A stretch of DNA of 64,000 bases from Sternotherus odoratus (taxonomy: Eukaryota; Chordata; Testudines; Kinosternidae): the NCBI GenBank assembly GCA_032164245.1, contig JAVMKO010000004.1:31287626-31351625 (forward strand). Direction: 5' to 3'. A program made the position numbers and the translations under genes. This document shows, piece after piece, positions 11,853 through 20,787 of this stretch. The first letter of the stretch is position 1; each line of letters starts with the position of its first letter. The notes under the pieces were generated by a model. That model did not search any database. It was given only the letters and a program-made list of their open reading frames with translations, and was not told the DNA's origin.

Positions 11853-12690
11853 TAGAATATCAGAATTGGAAGGGATCATAGGAAGTCATTTATTCCAACC
11901 CCCTGCTCAAAGCAGGGCCAATCCCCAACTAAATCATCCCAGCCAGGGATTTGTCATGCCGGACCTTAAAAACCTCTAAGGAAAGAGATTCCACCAACTC
12001 CCTAGGTAACCCTTTCCAGTGCTTCACCAGCCTCCTAGTGAAAAAGTTTTTTTCCTCATATGTAACCTAAATCTCCCCCACTGCAACCTGAGACCATTAC
12101 TCCTTGTTCTGTCATCTGGTACTACTGAGAACAGTTTAGATCCGTCCTCTTTGGAACCCCCTTTCAGGTAGTTGAAAGCAGTTATCAAATCCCTCCTCAT
12201 TCTCCTCTTCTGCACATTAAATAATCCCAGTTCCCTCTGCCTCTCCTCATAAATCCTGTGCTCCAACACCCTAATCATCTTGTTGCTGGACTCTTTCCAA
12301 TTTTTCCACTTCCTTCTTGTAGTATGGGGCCCAAAACTGGACACCGTATTCCAGATGAGGCCTCACCACTGCTGAATAGAGGGGAATGATCATGTCCCCG
12401 GATCTGCTGGCAATGCTCCTACTTATATAGCTCAAAATGCCATTAGCCTGTTCGGCAAAAAGGGTACATTGTTGACTCATATCCAGCTTCTTGTCCACTG
12501 TTACCCCGAGGTCCTTTTCTGCAAAACTGCTGCCTAGCCACTCAGTCCTTAGTCTGTAGCAGTGCATGGGCAGGTCTCTGCACTTGTCCATATTGAACCT
12601 CATCAGATTTCTTTTGGCCCTATCCTCTAATTTGTCCTTCCCAGTTTACCTTCTCACTTAAGTGTCATCTGCAAATTTGCTGAGGGTGTA
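11853..12690 (-). mobile_element. CR1 LINE, 3' part with ORF2 C-terminus
   Basis: The plus strand begins 'tagaatatcag', 'ggaagggatcat', 'ccaaccccctgctcaaagca', the reverse complement of the classic CR1 3' end. The minus strand runs from the end of the reverse transcriptase gene into this 3' tail. It is truncated near 12690, in the region that precedes the 'LGVTVD' block. Most genomic CR1 copies are 5' truncated in this way. Confidence 0.9.
12024..12603 (-). pseudogene. CR1 reverse transcriptase C-terminal region, frameshifted
   Basis: Two overlapping minus-strand frames together cover the ORF2 C-terminus. The first (12603-12271) has FAEKDLGVTVDKKLDMSQQC, IASRSGDMIIPLYSAVVRP and HLEYGVQFWAP. 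The second (12344-12024) has ELGLFNVQKRRMRRDL, TAFNYLKGG and DDRTRSNGLRLQWGRFRL. These are the conserved blocks after the catalytic core of CR1 reverse transcriptase. A frameshift near 12270-12340 breaks the gene. The reverse transcriptase core and the endonuclease domain are absent. Confidence 0.9.
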
Positions 12691-12873
12691 CTTTACAAGA
12701 AGTAAATGTAAGATCCCAATACATTAACTAGACAAGTATGTAAACTTATCATTTACAAAAAAAGAAATTTTAAAAAGAGTAAAATAATTTTAATAAATAA
12801 ATAATAAACAAATAATAAATAAATAAATTATAATATATAAATAAATAATAATAAAATAATAATGATTATTTTA
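12691..12873. repeat. AT-rich low-complexity sequence
   Basis: A run of AATAAATA and AATAATAA units, about 90 bp at 12783-12870, directly before Helitron 1. Confidence 0.8.
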
Positions 12874-13216
12874 ATCTATATATATAAAAGTCAAATGGCG
12901 TATGCGTGTGTGTATGCTGCCTTACTCCTTCCACACCGTTTGAGCTAGAGACTTGAAATTTGGTACAGTTATAGGCTTTAGGGTCCTAATGACCATAAGA
13001 GTCTAATTTTTTTCAAATCTCACCTCTGACCCCAGGGGTGAAATTATTTAAAGGCCAATCACATCAAATGGGCAGCTGCTGTTCTCTGTGACATAGTTAT
13101 GATGTCATAATACCCCCCTCCAACGGACCCTGCACTCGCTCAGCTCTCTGTCCCCTCCCCCCTCCAATGGATCCCGCACTCGCTCAGCTCTCTGCCCCCT
13201 CCCCCCTCCAACGGAC

Positions 13217-13625
13217 CCAAGTTGGGTTTGGTCGGAGGGTAAGTGAGGTGGGGGTGTTGGGTTTGGTATGGGGGGGTGAGGTGTGGGTGTTGGGGTTGGT
13301 CAGGAAGTGTTGGGTTTGGCAGGGGGGTGAAGAGGGGGGTCGGGGTTGGTCGAGGGGTAAGTGAGGTGTGGGTGTCGGATTTGTTTGTGGTGGTAGGTAG
13401 GGATGTCGGGTTTGGTTGGGGGGGAAAGTGAGGTGGGTGTGTCAGGTTTGGTCTATCGGGGGTGAGGTGTGGGTGTTGGTCAGGAGGTGTTGGGGTTGGT
13501 AGGGGGTGACGTGGGGTGTTGGGTTTGGGTGGCGGGGTGCAAATGTGAGTCGGGGTTGGTCGAGGGGTAAGTGAGGTGGGGGTGTCGGGTTTGGTCGGGG
13601 GGGAGGTAGGGGTGTCAGGTTTTCT
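13217..13625 (+). repeat. G-rich minisatellite inside Helitron 1
   Basis: Irregular units of about 30-40 bp built on 'ggtgtcgggtttggtcgggg' and 'gtaagtgaggtgggg'. The frames of 62-65 residues here are repeat-derived and low-complexity. G-runs of 3-7 every few bases could form G-quadruplexes. The same units occur in Helitron 3. Confidence 0.85.
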
Positions 13626-13696
13626 CGCTGCCCCCTCCCCCCTCCAACGGACCCCGCACTCGCTCAGCTCTCTGCCCCCTCCCCACCTCCGACGGA

Positions 13697-13712
13697 CCTG
13701 AGCAACGCCGGG
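13697..13712 (+). terminator. Helitron 1 3' terminal hairpin
   Basis: CCTG-A-GC-AAC-GC-CGGG folds as a 6-bp stem (one G.T pair) with a bulged A and an AAC loop, 12 nt from CTAG. In Helitrons this hairpin acts as the rolling-circle termination signal. It is not a transcription terminator. Confidence 0.75.
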
Positions 13713-13724
13713 TATTTTTGCTAG

Positions 13725-13890
13725 TATTATATATTATATAATATTATATAATATTATAATATAAATATTATATAATATATAACTATTTTATATTAATTAT
13801 ATTATATTTAATATAATATAATAATTATTTCAATAAAAATAATTTAAATAAATAAATTAAAAATATTTAAAAAATTAATAAACTAGGGGA
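13725..13890. repeat. AT-rich low-complexity sequence
   Basis: TATTATATAATATTA-type sequence directly after Helitron 1. With the AATAAATA run on the other side, it shows that the Helitron landed in very AT-rich DNA. Confidence 0.85.
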
Positions 13891-14500
13891 AGTGGTAAGC
13901 TGAAAAATATTGTTAATGAGACAGAGAACCTTTTTAGTGAAGCCTCTGTGCATATTAGTGTAATATACTTTTTAAAGTATTAAGCTAAATAGCCTGATGG
14001 CATTCTTAGTACAAAGTCAGAGTGTCCACACAGGCATTGGTGCAAAGTAGCTAGCATGCTTTAAATCCACACTCTAGCATACTATGCACCAACTTCCCTG
14101 AGCAAGTCAGCCCTAAATTGCCGATTGTATACTGAAGATTCATAAAGCACCTACCTGGAATTCCTTAGCAAATCCTTAACTTTTATTTTTTTTATAAAAC
14201 ACAGAAACTGAGGATTTTAAGAGATAAAAAGCAGCAGTCTAACCAGTTCTTTGTTCGGCAATAATGTCTCCAAATTTTGACAGAAGCAGAGAAGAATATT
14301 ATGTATCAGAATCTACATATTCTGTCCATTTTAGACAACAGGAATTCAAAGCACAAATAGTGTTTGAACTAACTCATCTGCAACAGACTCAGAAATAGTT
14401 AGTCCTTTCGGGGTAGATTACAATATTGTGCAGAGCACATATCTAACAGTGTTAAAAAAAAAAGCTTTCTAGAAATGCCTATAGATACTATAGATACATT
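13891..14500. other. Unassigned sequence
   Basis: Nothing recognisable. Confidence 0.4.
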
Positions 14501-15055
14501 TGTGGGAGGTTGGGGATCCCTCACACCCCCTGCTGATCCCATTTTCAGTCATTTATGCTGTCCTTCCCCACCCCCAGTTCATAGCACATGAGGGGTTTCC
14601 TGAGTCAAATAAACAGACACAAAAAAGATCCTCTCCCCTTTCTTTCCCTTATAAGACAGGGGAATTGGAAGGAAACAAACAAACAAAAAAAAAAGGTGGC
14701 CTATCTCCCAAGCAGTCTCTCTAGATTCAGTTATCTGAGCTTGTTTTATCAGGATCTATTGCCGCTTAGTGGAGTCTACCTCCAGCCCTTCCTCTGGGGA
14801 CCTACTGTCTCCTTCTCAGCTGACCTATCTGTTGTCAGCAGTCTCTGAGGTGGAGCAGCCCTACTCCTCTTTTTTTGTTTTGTTTTGTTTTACGCTTGCT
14901 TACGGCTTCCCCGCACATGGCAGATTTCCCCTTTTTAAGCTCCTCCACCTCTAGGCAGAACAAGCCTTGCAGGTGTATCTTGTTAACAGGCCCAGGAGAG
15001 CTTGTTAGTCTGTTCTCCACCAGAGTGAGGGCATGTCTCTTCTCACCACCTCACA
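14501..15055. mobile_element. LTR-like element, about 555 bp
   Basis: Starts TGTGGGAGGTTGGGG and ends CACCACCTCACA, i.e. TG...CA with short inverted ends (TGTGGGAGGT against TGTGAGGTGG). It is more GC-rich than its surroundings. I recognise the style as a turtle repeat with 'aggtgtatcttgttaaca' near its end. No clear target duplication is visible. The small frames inside have no motifs. It could be a solo LTR or a TIR element. Confidence 0.45.
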
Positions 15056-15207
15056 AAATTTAATATCTAATCTGCTGGAGAATGCTATAGGATATAGCAT
15101 AAAAATCAGCAAGATCAGCTGATCAGCAAGAGTGATCTTAAGTTCCTAATAAAACATTTATCTTTGGTAGAGAAACAAGGTAACAAAACTTCTACTATCT
15201 CCTAACT

Positions 15208-15738
15208 CAGTGGTAGGCAAAATGTTTGGCTCGAAAGCCACATCGGAGTTCACAATTGTATAGCGGGCCGGGTAGGAAAGGCTGTGCCTCCCCAAACAGC
15301 CTGGCTTTGCCCCCTATCTGACCCCTCCCACTTCCTACCCATTGACTTCCCCCCTCCGAACCTCTGACACATCCAACTACCACCCCCCCGCTCCTTGTCC
15401 CCTGACTTCCCCTCCAGAAAACCTCCAGGACCCCACCCCCTATTCAACCCTATCCAACCCCTCTGCTCCCTGTCCCCTGAATGCCCCCCCCCTAACCCTC
15501 CCATCCCAACAGTCCCCCTGGGACTCCCACACCTATCCAACTCTCCCATTCCCCATGCCCTGACACCCCCTGAGACCCTCTGTCCCTTATCCAACCCTTC
15601 TCTTGGCTGAGGCTGCGGGGGTGGGGGTGAAGCAGAGGAGTGGGGAGGAGCTAGCTTCCCCAGCCAGGAACTCAGGGGCTGGAAAAGACCGGCCCGTGGG
15701 CTAGATATGGCCCGTGGGCCATAGTTTTCCCACCCCTG
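15208..15738. mobile_element. hAT-type MITE, 531 bp, with 8-bp flanking repeat
   Basis: Starts CAGTGGTAGGCAAAATG and ends CATAGTTTTCCCACCCCTG, so the ends are inverted repeats of CAGnGGTnGGnAAA. Flanks tcctaact (15200-15207) and ccctagct (15739-15746) agree at 6 of 8, as for an aged hAT duplication. The interior (about 15300-15610) is a C-rich irregular tandem of 'ccaacccct...ctccctgtcccctga' units, which gives meaningless proline-rich frames on both strands. Confidence 0.75.
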
Positions 15739-15746
15739 CCCTAGCT

Positions 15747-16322
15747 ATATCCTACAACTGAGGCTGTCCTGGCCTACTTTTTTTTAATTTATCCAGCATG
15801 CAGTGTTTCTCAGAAAAATAAATGGACTCAAAAAGAATGATGGACTTACTCCGTGGCACAAAAAGTGCCTATAGACAAGACAACCAAATATTACAGGTGA
15901 AAAATAAAACACAGAACAGCTAACAAGCAGTTCAGTTTATATACCCATAACAAGGCATTCATCCACTTCTATCTTGGTATTCACACCAAAAACAATTTTC
16001 TGGAACAGGCTCTGAGATAGTTAACTCTAAACAAATTAAGCAAGGAAATAGCTTTTTTTTGTACTTTTAAACTTCTAATTTATTTTGTGGTTTTTAGTCA
16101 ATATAGCGGTAATTGGAATCAACATGACTAACGGTCAAGTCATTTTACAGGCCTTTCCTATTTGCATAAAGCTCTCATCTCCATTCTCACCCTCTCTTCC
16201 CCCCCTCCCCCACAATATTTTCCTTATTTATATACAAATTAACTGTGATGTTCAACGCAAACTCCACATTCAGTATATTATTTTTTCCCTAAATTTAATA
16301 TCTTCTTTCAGCCATACCTCCA
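15747..16322. other. Unassigned sequence
   Basis: Nothing recognisable. A C-rich pyrimidine patch lies at about 16190-16212. Confidence 0.4.
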
Positions 16323-16336
16323 CTATTACTGAGACT

Positions 16337-16554
16337 AAGAATCAGGGTGGTAGCCGTGTTAGTCTGGAATAGCAGAGTTAACAAAGTCCTGTGGCACCTT
16401 AAAGACTAACTATAAAGTTTTGAAGCATGAGCTTTCGTGGGCTAATACCCACTTCGTCGGATGCAGGCGACGAAGTGGGTATTAGCCCACGAAAGCTCAT
16501 GCTTCAAAACTTTATAGTTAGTCTTTAAGGTGCCACAGGACTTTGTTAACTCTG
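16337..16554. mobile_element. Penelope-like insertion in inverted, snap-back form
   Basis: The first half is the same repeat as at 11261 and 63747 ('ggtagccgtgttagtctgga', 'gtggcaccttaaagac'). The second half is its exact reverse complement. The insertion is bounded by a 14-bp target duplication CTATTACTGAGACT (16323-16336 and 16555-16568). Penelope-like elements are known for inverted or tandem partial copies and variable target duplications, which fits. Perfect arms and perfect duplication suggest a fairly young insertion. Confidence 0.8.
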
Positions 16555-16556
16555 CT
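16371..16556. repeat. Perfect inverted repeat, 89-bp arms, 8-nt spacer
   Basis: Arm 16371-16459 and arm 16468-16556 are exact reverse complements over 89 bp, separated by gatgcagg. The last two bases of the right arm also belong to the target duplication copy. Each arm holds a hammerhead-like core (minus strand 16460-16433, plus strand 16467-16494). Transcripts from either strand would fold into a long duplex. Confidence 0.95.
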
Positions 16557-16568
16557 ATTACTGAGACT

Positions 16569-16935
16569 GTTTTTCATTATACTAGATCTATGTACTCATA
16601 TTTTAATATTGTAGATTATATCCTTAATCTTAGTGGGACTTCCATAATCTTGTTTCTTCGTAATTATTATTATTAGATCTCCCACTGCATAAGCAGTACT
16701 CATCTGCTTGTCAATGAAAAAAAATAATCTTTAGTTTTTGTTTTACCAATGATGTTGTTGAACCTGCTATGAAACCATTGTTTCAAGATTATCTTCCTCA
16801 AGCATCTGTGTGCCTTTGAAATTTTACAATTACCTTTAACAACTTTGTGTTTCGTGTACATTTCAGTCATGGTTGTGTACAGTTGTATGGCCATTTATTT
16901 CTACTGAACCACTTTTTTTTTCTAAATCACATATG
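16569..16935. other. Unassigned AT-rich sequence
   Basis: Nothing recognisable. Confidence 0.4.
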
Positions 16936-18011
16936 GGCAAGATTTTCAAAAGTGACTAGTGATTTTGCTTGCCAAACTTGAGACACCTGGGCTTGGTTTT
17001 CAGAGAATGGATGCTCAGCACTTTCAGTCAATCAGGCCCTTTTTAAGATATATGGACCCCAAAAAAGCATCATGGGCTAGATCCACACAGCATTACAACA
17101 CCTAATTTCTAGGCACTGTACCACCTCGTGGAATCCATAGTCCTGAGTTGGGTTGCCAGGCTCAAGATACAATGCATGGGAAAAAATAGGTGCCCTCAGC
17201 GGGTATGGAGGCACCTTACCCTTTCTTGGAAGAACAATGCAGGCACCTGCCTAACTCTACACAAAATGTCTGAGGAGGTCAACAGCAACATCTCCTCCTT
17301 TAAGCCCAGTGGTTAGAACATTCACTCAGCTTATAGGAGACCGTGGTCTAATTTCCCCCCTCTACCTATTGAGAAGAAAAGGTTTGAACTGGGGTTTCCC
17401 TCCTCCCAGGTGAGTGCCCTAACCAATGGACTATGGGATATTTTAATATGAGGCACTCTCAGTCTGTTCTGTTGAGTCCATTCCACTTTGAATGAATAAA
17501 TAAATAAAAAAAATATTCATTAAAGCAGAGACAGCGTGAGAATGATTCTACAGTCCTGCAGGACATGAGTTCAAATCCCTGCTTCCCATCAGCCAGAGGG
17601 GGGAACAGAGATTCAGTCTCCCACATCTGGAGTGAGTGCTCTAATCACTGAGCTAAAAGTGGAATGGGTGGTATTTTGTATGGGGCTCAGTCTGTTAGGT
17701 GGCCTCAGTAGATTGGCTACTGGATTGGCTGCTAAAGGAAAAATGGGCAGGGCAACACCTATTTTAAGGATCCTGCCTGGACTTAGTCTTAGGCCTGGGT
17801 GTGAGGACTGTGCACATGTCCTCTGGCAGATTTTTAGGTAACTAAGTTTCCACTGATTAAATCCTTTCAGAGGCTGGGGAAGGTTAGAGGATATATGAGT
17901 GGGGCTTTTGAGGATTTAAATTTTGAGCATATAAGCCTAAAGTGGCAAAACACCCTTAACTCCCTCTGTAGATCTAGCCCCAAATCACTAGTCACTTTTG
18001 AAAGTCTTGGC
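16936..18011. mobile_element. TIR DNA element, 1.08 kb, with tRNA-like segments inside
   Basis: The left end GGCAAGATTTTCAAAAGTGA (extending to 16965) and the reverse complement of the right end (17982-18011) agree at 28 of 30 positions, both reading into 'ctagtgattt'. Inside, 17310-17350 ('agcccagtggttagaacatt' followed by 'gtggtctaattt') looks like a tRNA A box and B box on the plus strand. The minus strand at 17656-17620 ('tagctcagtgattagagca') looks the same in the other direction. No transposase frame. No clear target duplication was found. Confidence 0.6.
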
Positions 18012-19361
18012 TATAATACCAAATGTTAAACTCTGCCCTATTCAGAAATTGACTCTCATCTTTTCCAGATACTTATAAAACATACATATTCCTCCTAAGA
18101 TTTCTGAGATTGTCATACTGACTACAGAACCAGTAACAGTATAGTTTGTATTTATGTTTCCTTGCCTTCAAGCTTGTACCTGTACAGCAACTGTGATTCA
18201 AGCTGTGTTACTGTTAAATATGTCATTAATAATTTCAGTAAGACATTTTATCTTACCCAATACAGACTGTAAACATTTTATGTCATTAGGTAATTCACTA
18301 AGGCTTTTTTACACCATAACAGCTTTATTTATCTACTGTGTTTTGCATAATTAACTGCTAATGAGGCTCTAACTTTCACTGCTGTAAGGTCTAGATATCC
18401 ATTCCTCTCTCAATGAATTCATTTTTGCTGTCTCATTAACACACAAAAATAACTGAAAATTGTATTTTAATTAAAGGCTAAACTACCTCTAGCTCGAGTC
18501 ATTAAATAAGCTGGTATGCTCCAAGGAAAATACAAGAACTTTCTTTGTCAGTCAAGGGGAGAACATGAAAACTAAAATGGCCCACTCTCACATGATGAAA
18601 GATAGGATGGTATATTATTATTCTCGTTTGTTTTTCCTTCTTAAATTATTTATTTTGTAACTGCTTTGCAACCTGGAAGGGAATAGCCATGAAAGAGTGT
18701 TTTTTATTTTCAAAAAAGTTTTTAAAATTGCTTTTGTATCTACTGAAATAATTTCATTTAATGTCTCCCATTTACAAGAACAAATTTGTTGGCAATGAGA
18801 AAATGTCCTTTTATCCAGGAAGTGCCAAAGAAACATCTCTGACTTCAGACTCCCTAAACTTTTCTTTGTGTCCTCAGCAGTGCTGACAACCCCAAGAGTT
18901 AAGAAATTGGGTGATTCCCAATCATGAGATTAGTTTAAAAGAATAAGATTTTTAAAATAATAGAGTTTGGGTCTTTTTATTTGCCTTCTGTTTTTCGAGT
19001 CTTTAGAATTCACATTTTCCAGCCTTTCTTCACAACCAAGAAAGCTAGAAGCATACTTTAGATGATTCACAGGTTGTTGGGGTTTTTTAATACATGACTT
19101 CAAGACACATGCAATAAAATCATAAGTTGGCTAGACTGCCCCAATTCCTGGTCTCTGCAAACTCTCTAAGAACTTAATCATGTTACACACTTAATTTTAT
19201 AAATTTGTGGCCTAGAGAGAGATAAGAAAGCAAGCTGTTTTGCAATACATACAGAAGAAGAAGAAGACTTCTGCCTTAGTTTTACATGAAAAAGAAAGAA
19301 TCATTTTTGTATTGTTTTCTTTGGGAAAAATATTACTTTGGCTGACTTACTTTAAAACTAA
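18012..19361. other. Unassigned 1.35-kb stretch
   Basis: AT-rich, with no repeat family or gene recognised. TAA precedes the Harbinger-like terminus at 19362. Confidence 0.4.
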
Positions 19362-20035
19362 GGGCTGGTCTACAGTATGTGATTATGTTGAATTTAGCCA
19401 CGTTATATCAAAATAAAACTAGATCCCTCCACACAACCAACCCGCTTTTGTCAACTTAAAAGGCTCTTTAAACTGGTTTCTGTACTTCACCTTGACAAGC
19501 GGCCAAATTGGCACTGTGCCAAATTTGAGTTACTGTGGATGCAATTTGATGGCATTGGTCTCGGGAAGCTATCTGAGACTGTTCCATTGTGACCACTCTG
19601 GACTGCACTCTCAACTCAGATGCACTAGCCAGGTACACAGGAAAAGCCCCAGAAACTTTTGAATTTCATGTCCTGTTTGGCCAGCACAGTGAGCTCATCA
19701 GCACAGGTGACCATGGAGTCCCAGAATCCCAAAAGAGCTCCAGTATGGACAGAACAGGAGGTACTGGATCTGATCGCTGTATAGGGAGAAGAATCCATGC
19801 AGCAGGCAAGTGTCCTCCCAACCCTTCTAAAGCGGGCTCCGTGACCATGAAGCCAGAGAAGGCGCCTCTGGTGCGTGTACCTTTGTAAATATAATACAAT
19901 GTTTAAAAGCAAGCATGTTTAATATTTAATTTGTCCTGAAGACTTGGGATGCATTCACAGCCAGTATAGGTACTAGAAAAGTCTGTTAACATTTCTGGGG
20001 ATGGAGCAGAAATCCTACAGGGATGCCACTGTGTT
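19362..20035 (+). mobile_element. Harbinger-like DNA element, internally deleted
   Basis: Starts GGGCTGGTCTACAGTATG after TAA, matching the reverse complement of the end of the copy at 50780-51622. Shared internal blocks are 'tttagccacgtta', 'ccactctggac', 'cagatgcact' and 'tttgaatttcatgtcctgtttggccagc'. It encodes the start of a Myb/SANT-type protein, then jumps to a distal part ('gtgtacctttgtaaatataa', 'gggatggagcagaaatcct'). Family assignment rests on the TWA flank and the Myb/SANT gene. The right end is approximate. Confidence 0.65.
19713..19800 (+). pseudogene. Myb/SANT-type protein start, disrupted
   Basis: The ATG at 19713 opens MESQNPKRAPVWTEQEVLDL, then IAV, then a TAG at 19782-19784 where the related copy at 51 kb has tryptophan (VWGEES). 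The segment 'W-T-E-x-E-V-L-D-L-I-x-V-W' is the first helix of a trihelix Myb/SANT-like DNA-binding domain, as found in Harbinger accessory proteins and related host genes. The domain ends after the first helix because the element is internally deleted, so no product is expected. Confidence 0.65.
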
Positions 20036-20608
20036 GTGAACTAGGTCTGAAAATTAGCACAAAATTCCATTTTTTTAACAAGTGACAGAGAATTTAAGGA
20101 AGTGACTACAGAATTTAAGGAAGTAAAACTGATCTCAGCAATGTCGAAAGTGCCAGCAAAAAAAAAATTAAAATAGGCACCTGAAGGTTGTATTTGAAAA
20201 AAAAAATATTTACACTTTCTGGAAATTTTTAATCTATATATATATAAAAGTCAAATGGTGTATGTATGTATGTATGTTCCCTTACTACTTCCACACCGTT
20301 TCAGCTAGATACTTGAAATTTGGTACAGTTATAGGCTTTAGGGTCCTAATCAAGGTAAGAATCGAAAATATTTAAAATCTCACCTCTTACACCCCCTAGG
20401 GGTGAAATTCTTTAAAGCTCATTAACATCAACTACACAGCTCACATATCATCTGGGCTGCAGGTTAACACATGCTATTGTCTGTGATATAGTTATGATGT
20501 AATAATACAGATAACCAGAGAGCTTAGTGATATGTAGCGCAAACATAATTAAATACACTGTTTTTTTCTTTAAAAGGACCCTATTCGTTAAAAAGGACCC
20601 TATTCGTT

Positions 20609-20710
20609 ATGCCACGTAAAAAGCGAAAATGTATCGGAGAAACCACATCTAAATGCAAGAGAATGAAATTAATTAGAGAAAATGAGACTTCTGAACAAAA
20701 TTTGTATTAA
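20609..20710 (+). CDS. 33-codon basic frame inside Helitron 2, possible Rep N-terminal remnant
   Basis: Reads MPRKKRKCIGETTSKCKRMK, then LIRENETSEQNLY, then TAA. It is strongly basic at the start (PRKKRK, nuclear-localisation-like). The ending 'ENETSEQ' resembles the 'ETSEQRxxR' segment found near the N-terminus of many Helitron and Helitron-like proteins. I infer that it is the leftover start of a RepHel gene whose Rep and helicase parts were deleted. Too short to prove; it could be chance. Confidence 0.4.
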   Translation: MPRKKRKCIGETTSKCKRMKLIRENETSEQNLY

Positions 20711-20758
20711 TAAAAAGCATTGTAGTCTTTTTACATCCCAGTTTCCAATTACAAATAC

Positions 20759-20774
20759 CCTGAGCAACGCCGGG
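20759..20774 (+). terminator. Helitron 2 3' terminal hairpin
   Basis: CCTGAGCAACGCCGGG, identical to Helitron 1: 6-bp stem, bulged A, AAC loop, 12 nt from the CTAG end. Rolling-circle end signal, not a transcription terminator. Confidence 0.75.
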
Positions 20775-20787
20775 TATTTCTGCTAGT

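Larger units (their letters stand above)
12875..13724 (+). mobile_element. Helitron 1, non-autonomous, 850 bp
   Basis: Starts TCTATATATATAAAAG after an A and ends TTTTTGCTAG before a T. These are the Helitron hallmarks: 5' TC, 3' CTAG, insertion between A and T, and no target duplication. A 3' hairpin (13697-13712, CCTGAGCAACGCCGGG) ends 12 nt before the terminus. It shares the first 150 bp ('ttgagctagagacttgaaat', 'ggtacagttataggctttag') and the last 30 bp with the copies at 20233 and 44984. The inside holds two 'caatgg/aacgga...cgctcagctctctg' units and a G-rich minisatellite. No Rep/helicase frame is present. Confidence 0.88.
20233..20786 (+). mobile_element. Helitron 2, non-autonomous, 554 bp
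   Basis: Starts TCTATATATATATAAAAG after an A and ends TTTCTGCTAG before a T. Hairpin at 20759-20774. It shares its 5' 150 bp with Helitrons 1 and 3 and shares 'aattaaatacactg' internally with Helitron 3 (about 46660). It lacks the minisatellite. It also keeps a short frame near its 3' half (20609-20710) and a 19-bp tandem duplication of 'aaaggaccctattcgtta' directly upstream of that frame. This copy may best reflect the ancestral interior. Confidence 0.88.

Noticed and set aside
13217..13625. Regular short repeats considered as a CRISPR-like array
   Set aside because: Units are contiguous and irregular with no unique spacers, and lie in a eukaryotic Helitron.
15250..15594. 114-residue glycine-rich minus-strand frame
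   Set aside because: Comes from the C-rich tandem inside a hAT MITE. Overlapping frames exist on the plus strand.
17310..17350. Possible tRNA gene
   Set aside because: Only loose A-box and B-box similarity. No acceptor pairing or full cloverleaf, and it lies within a TIR element.
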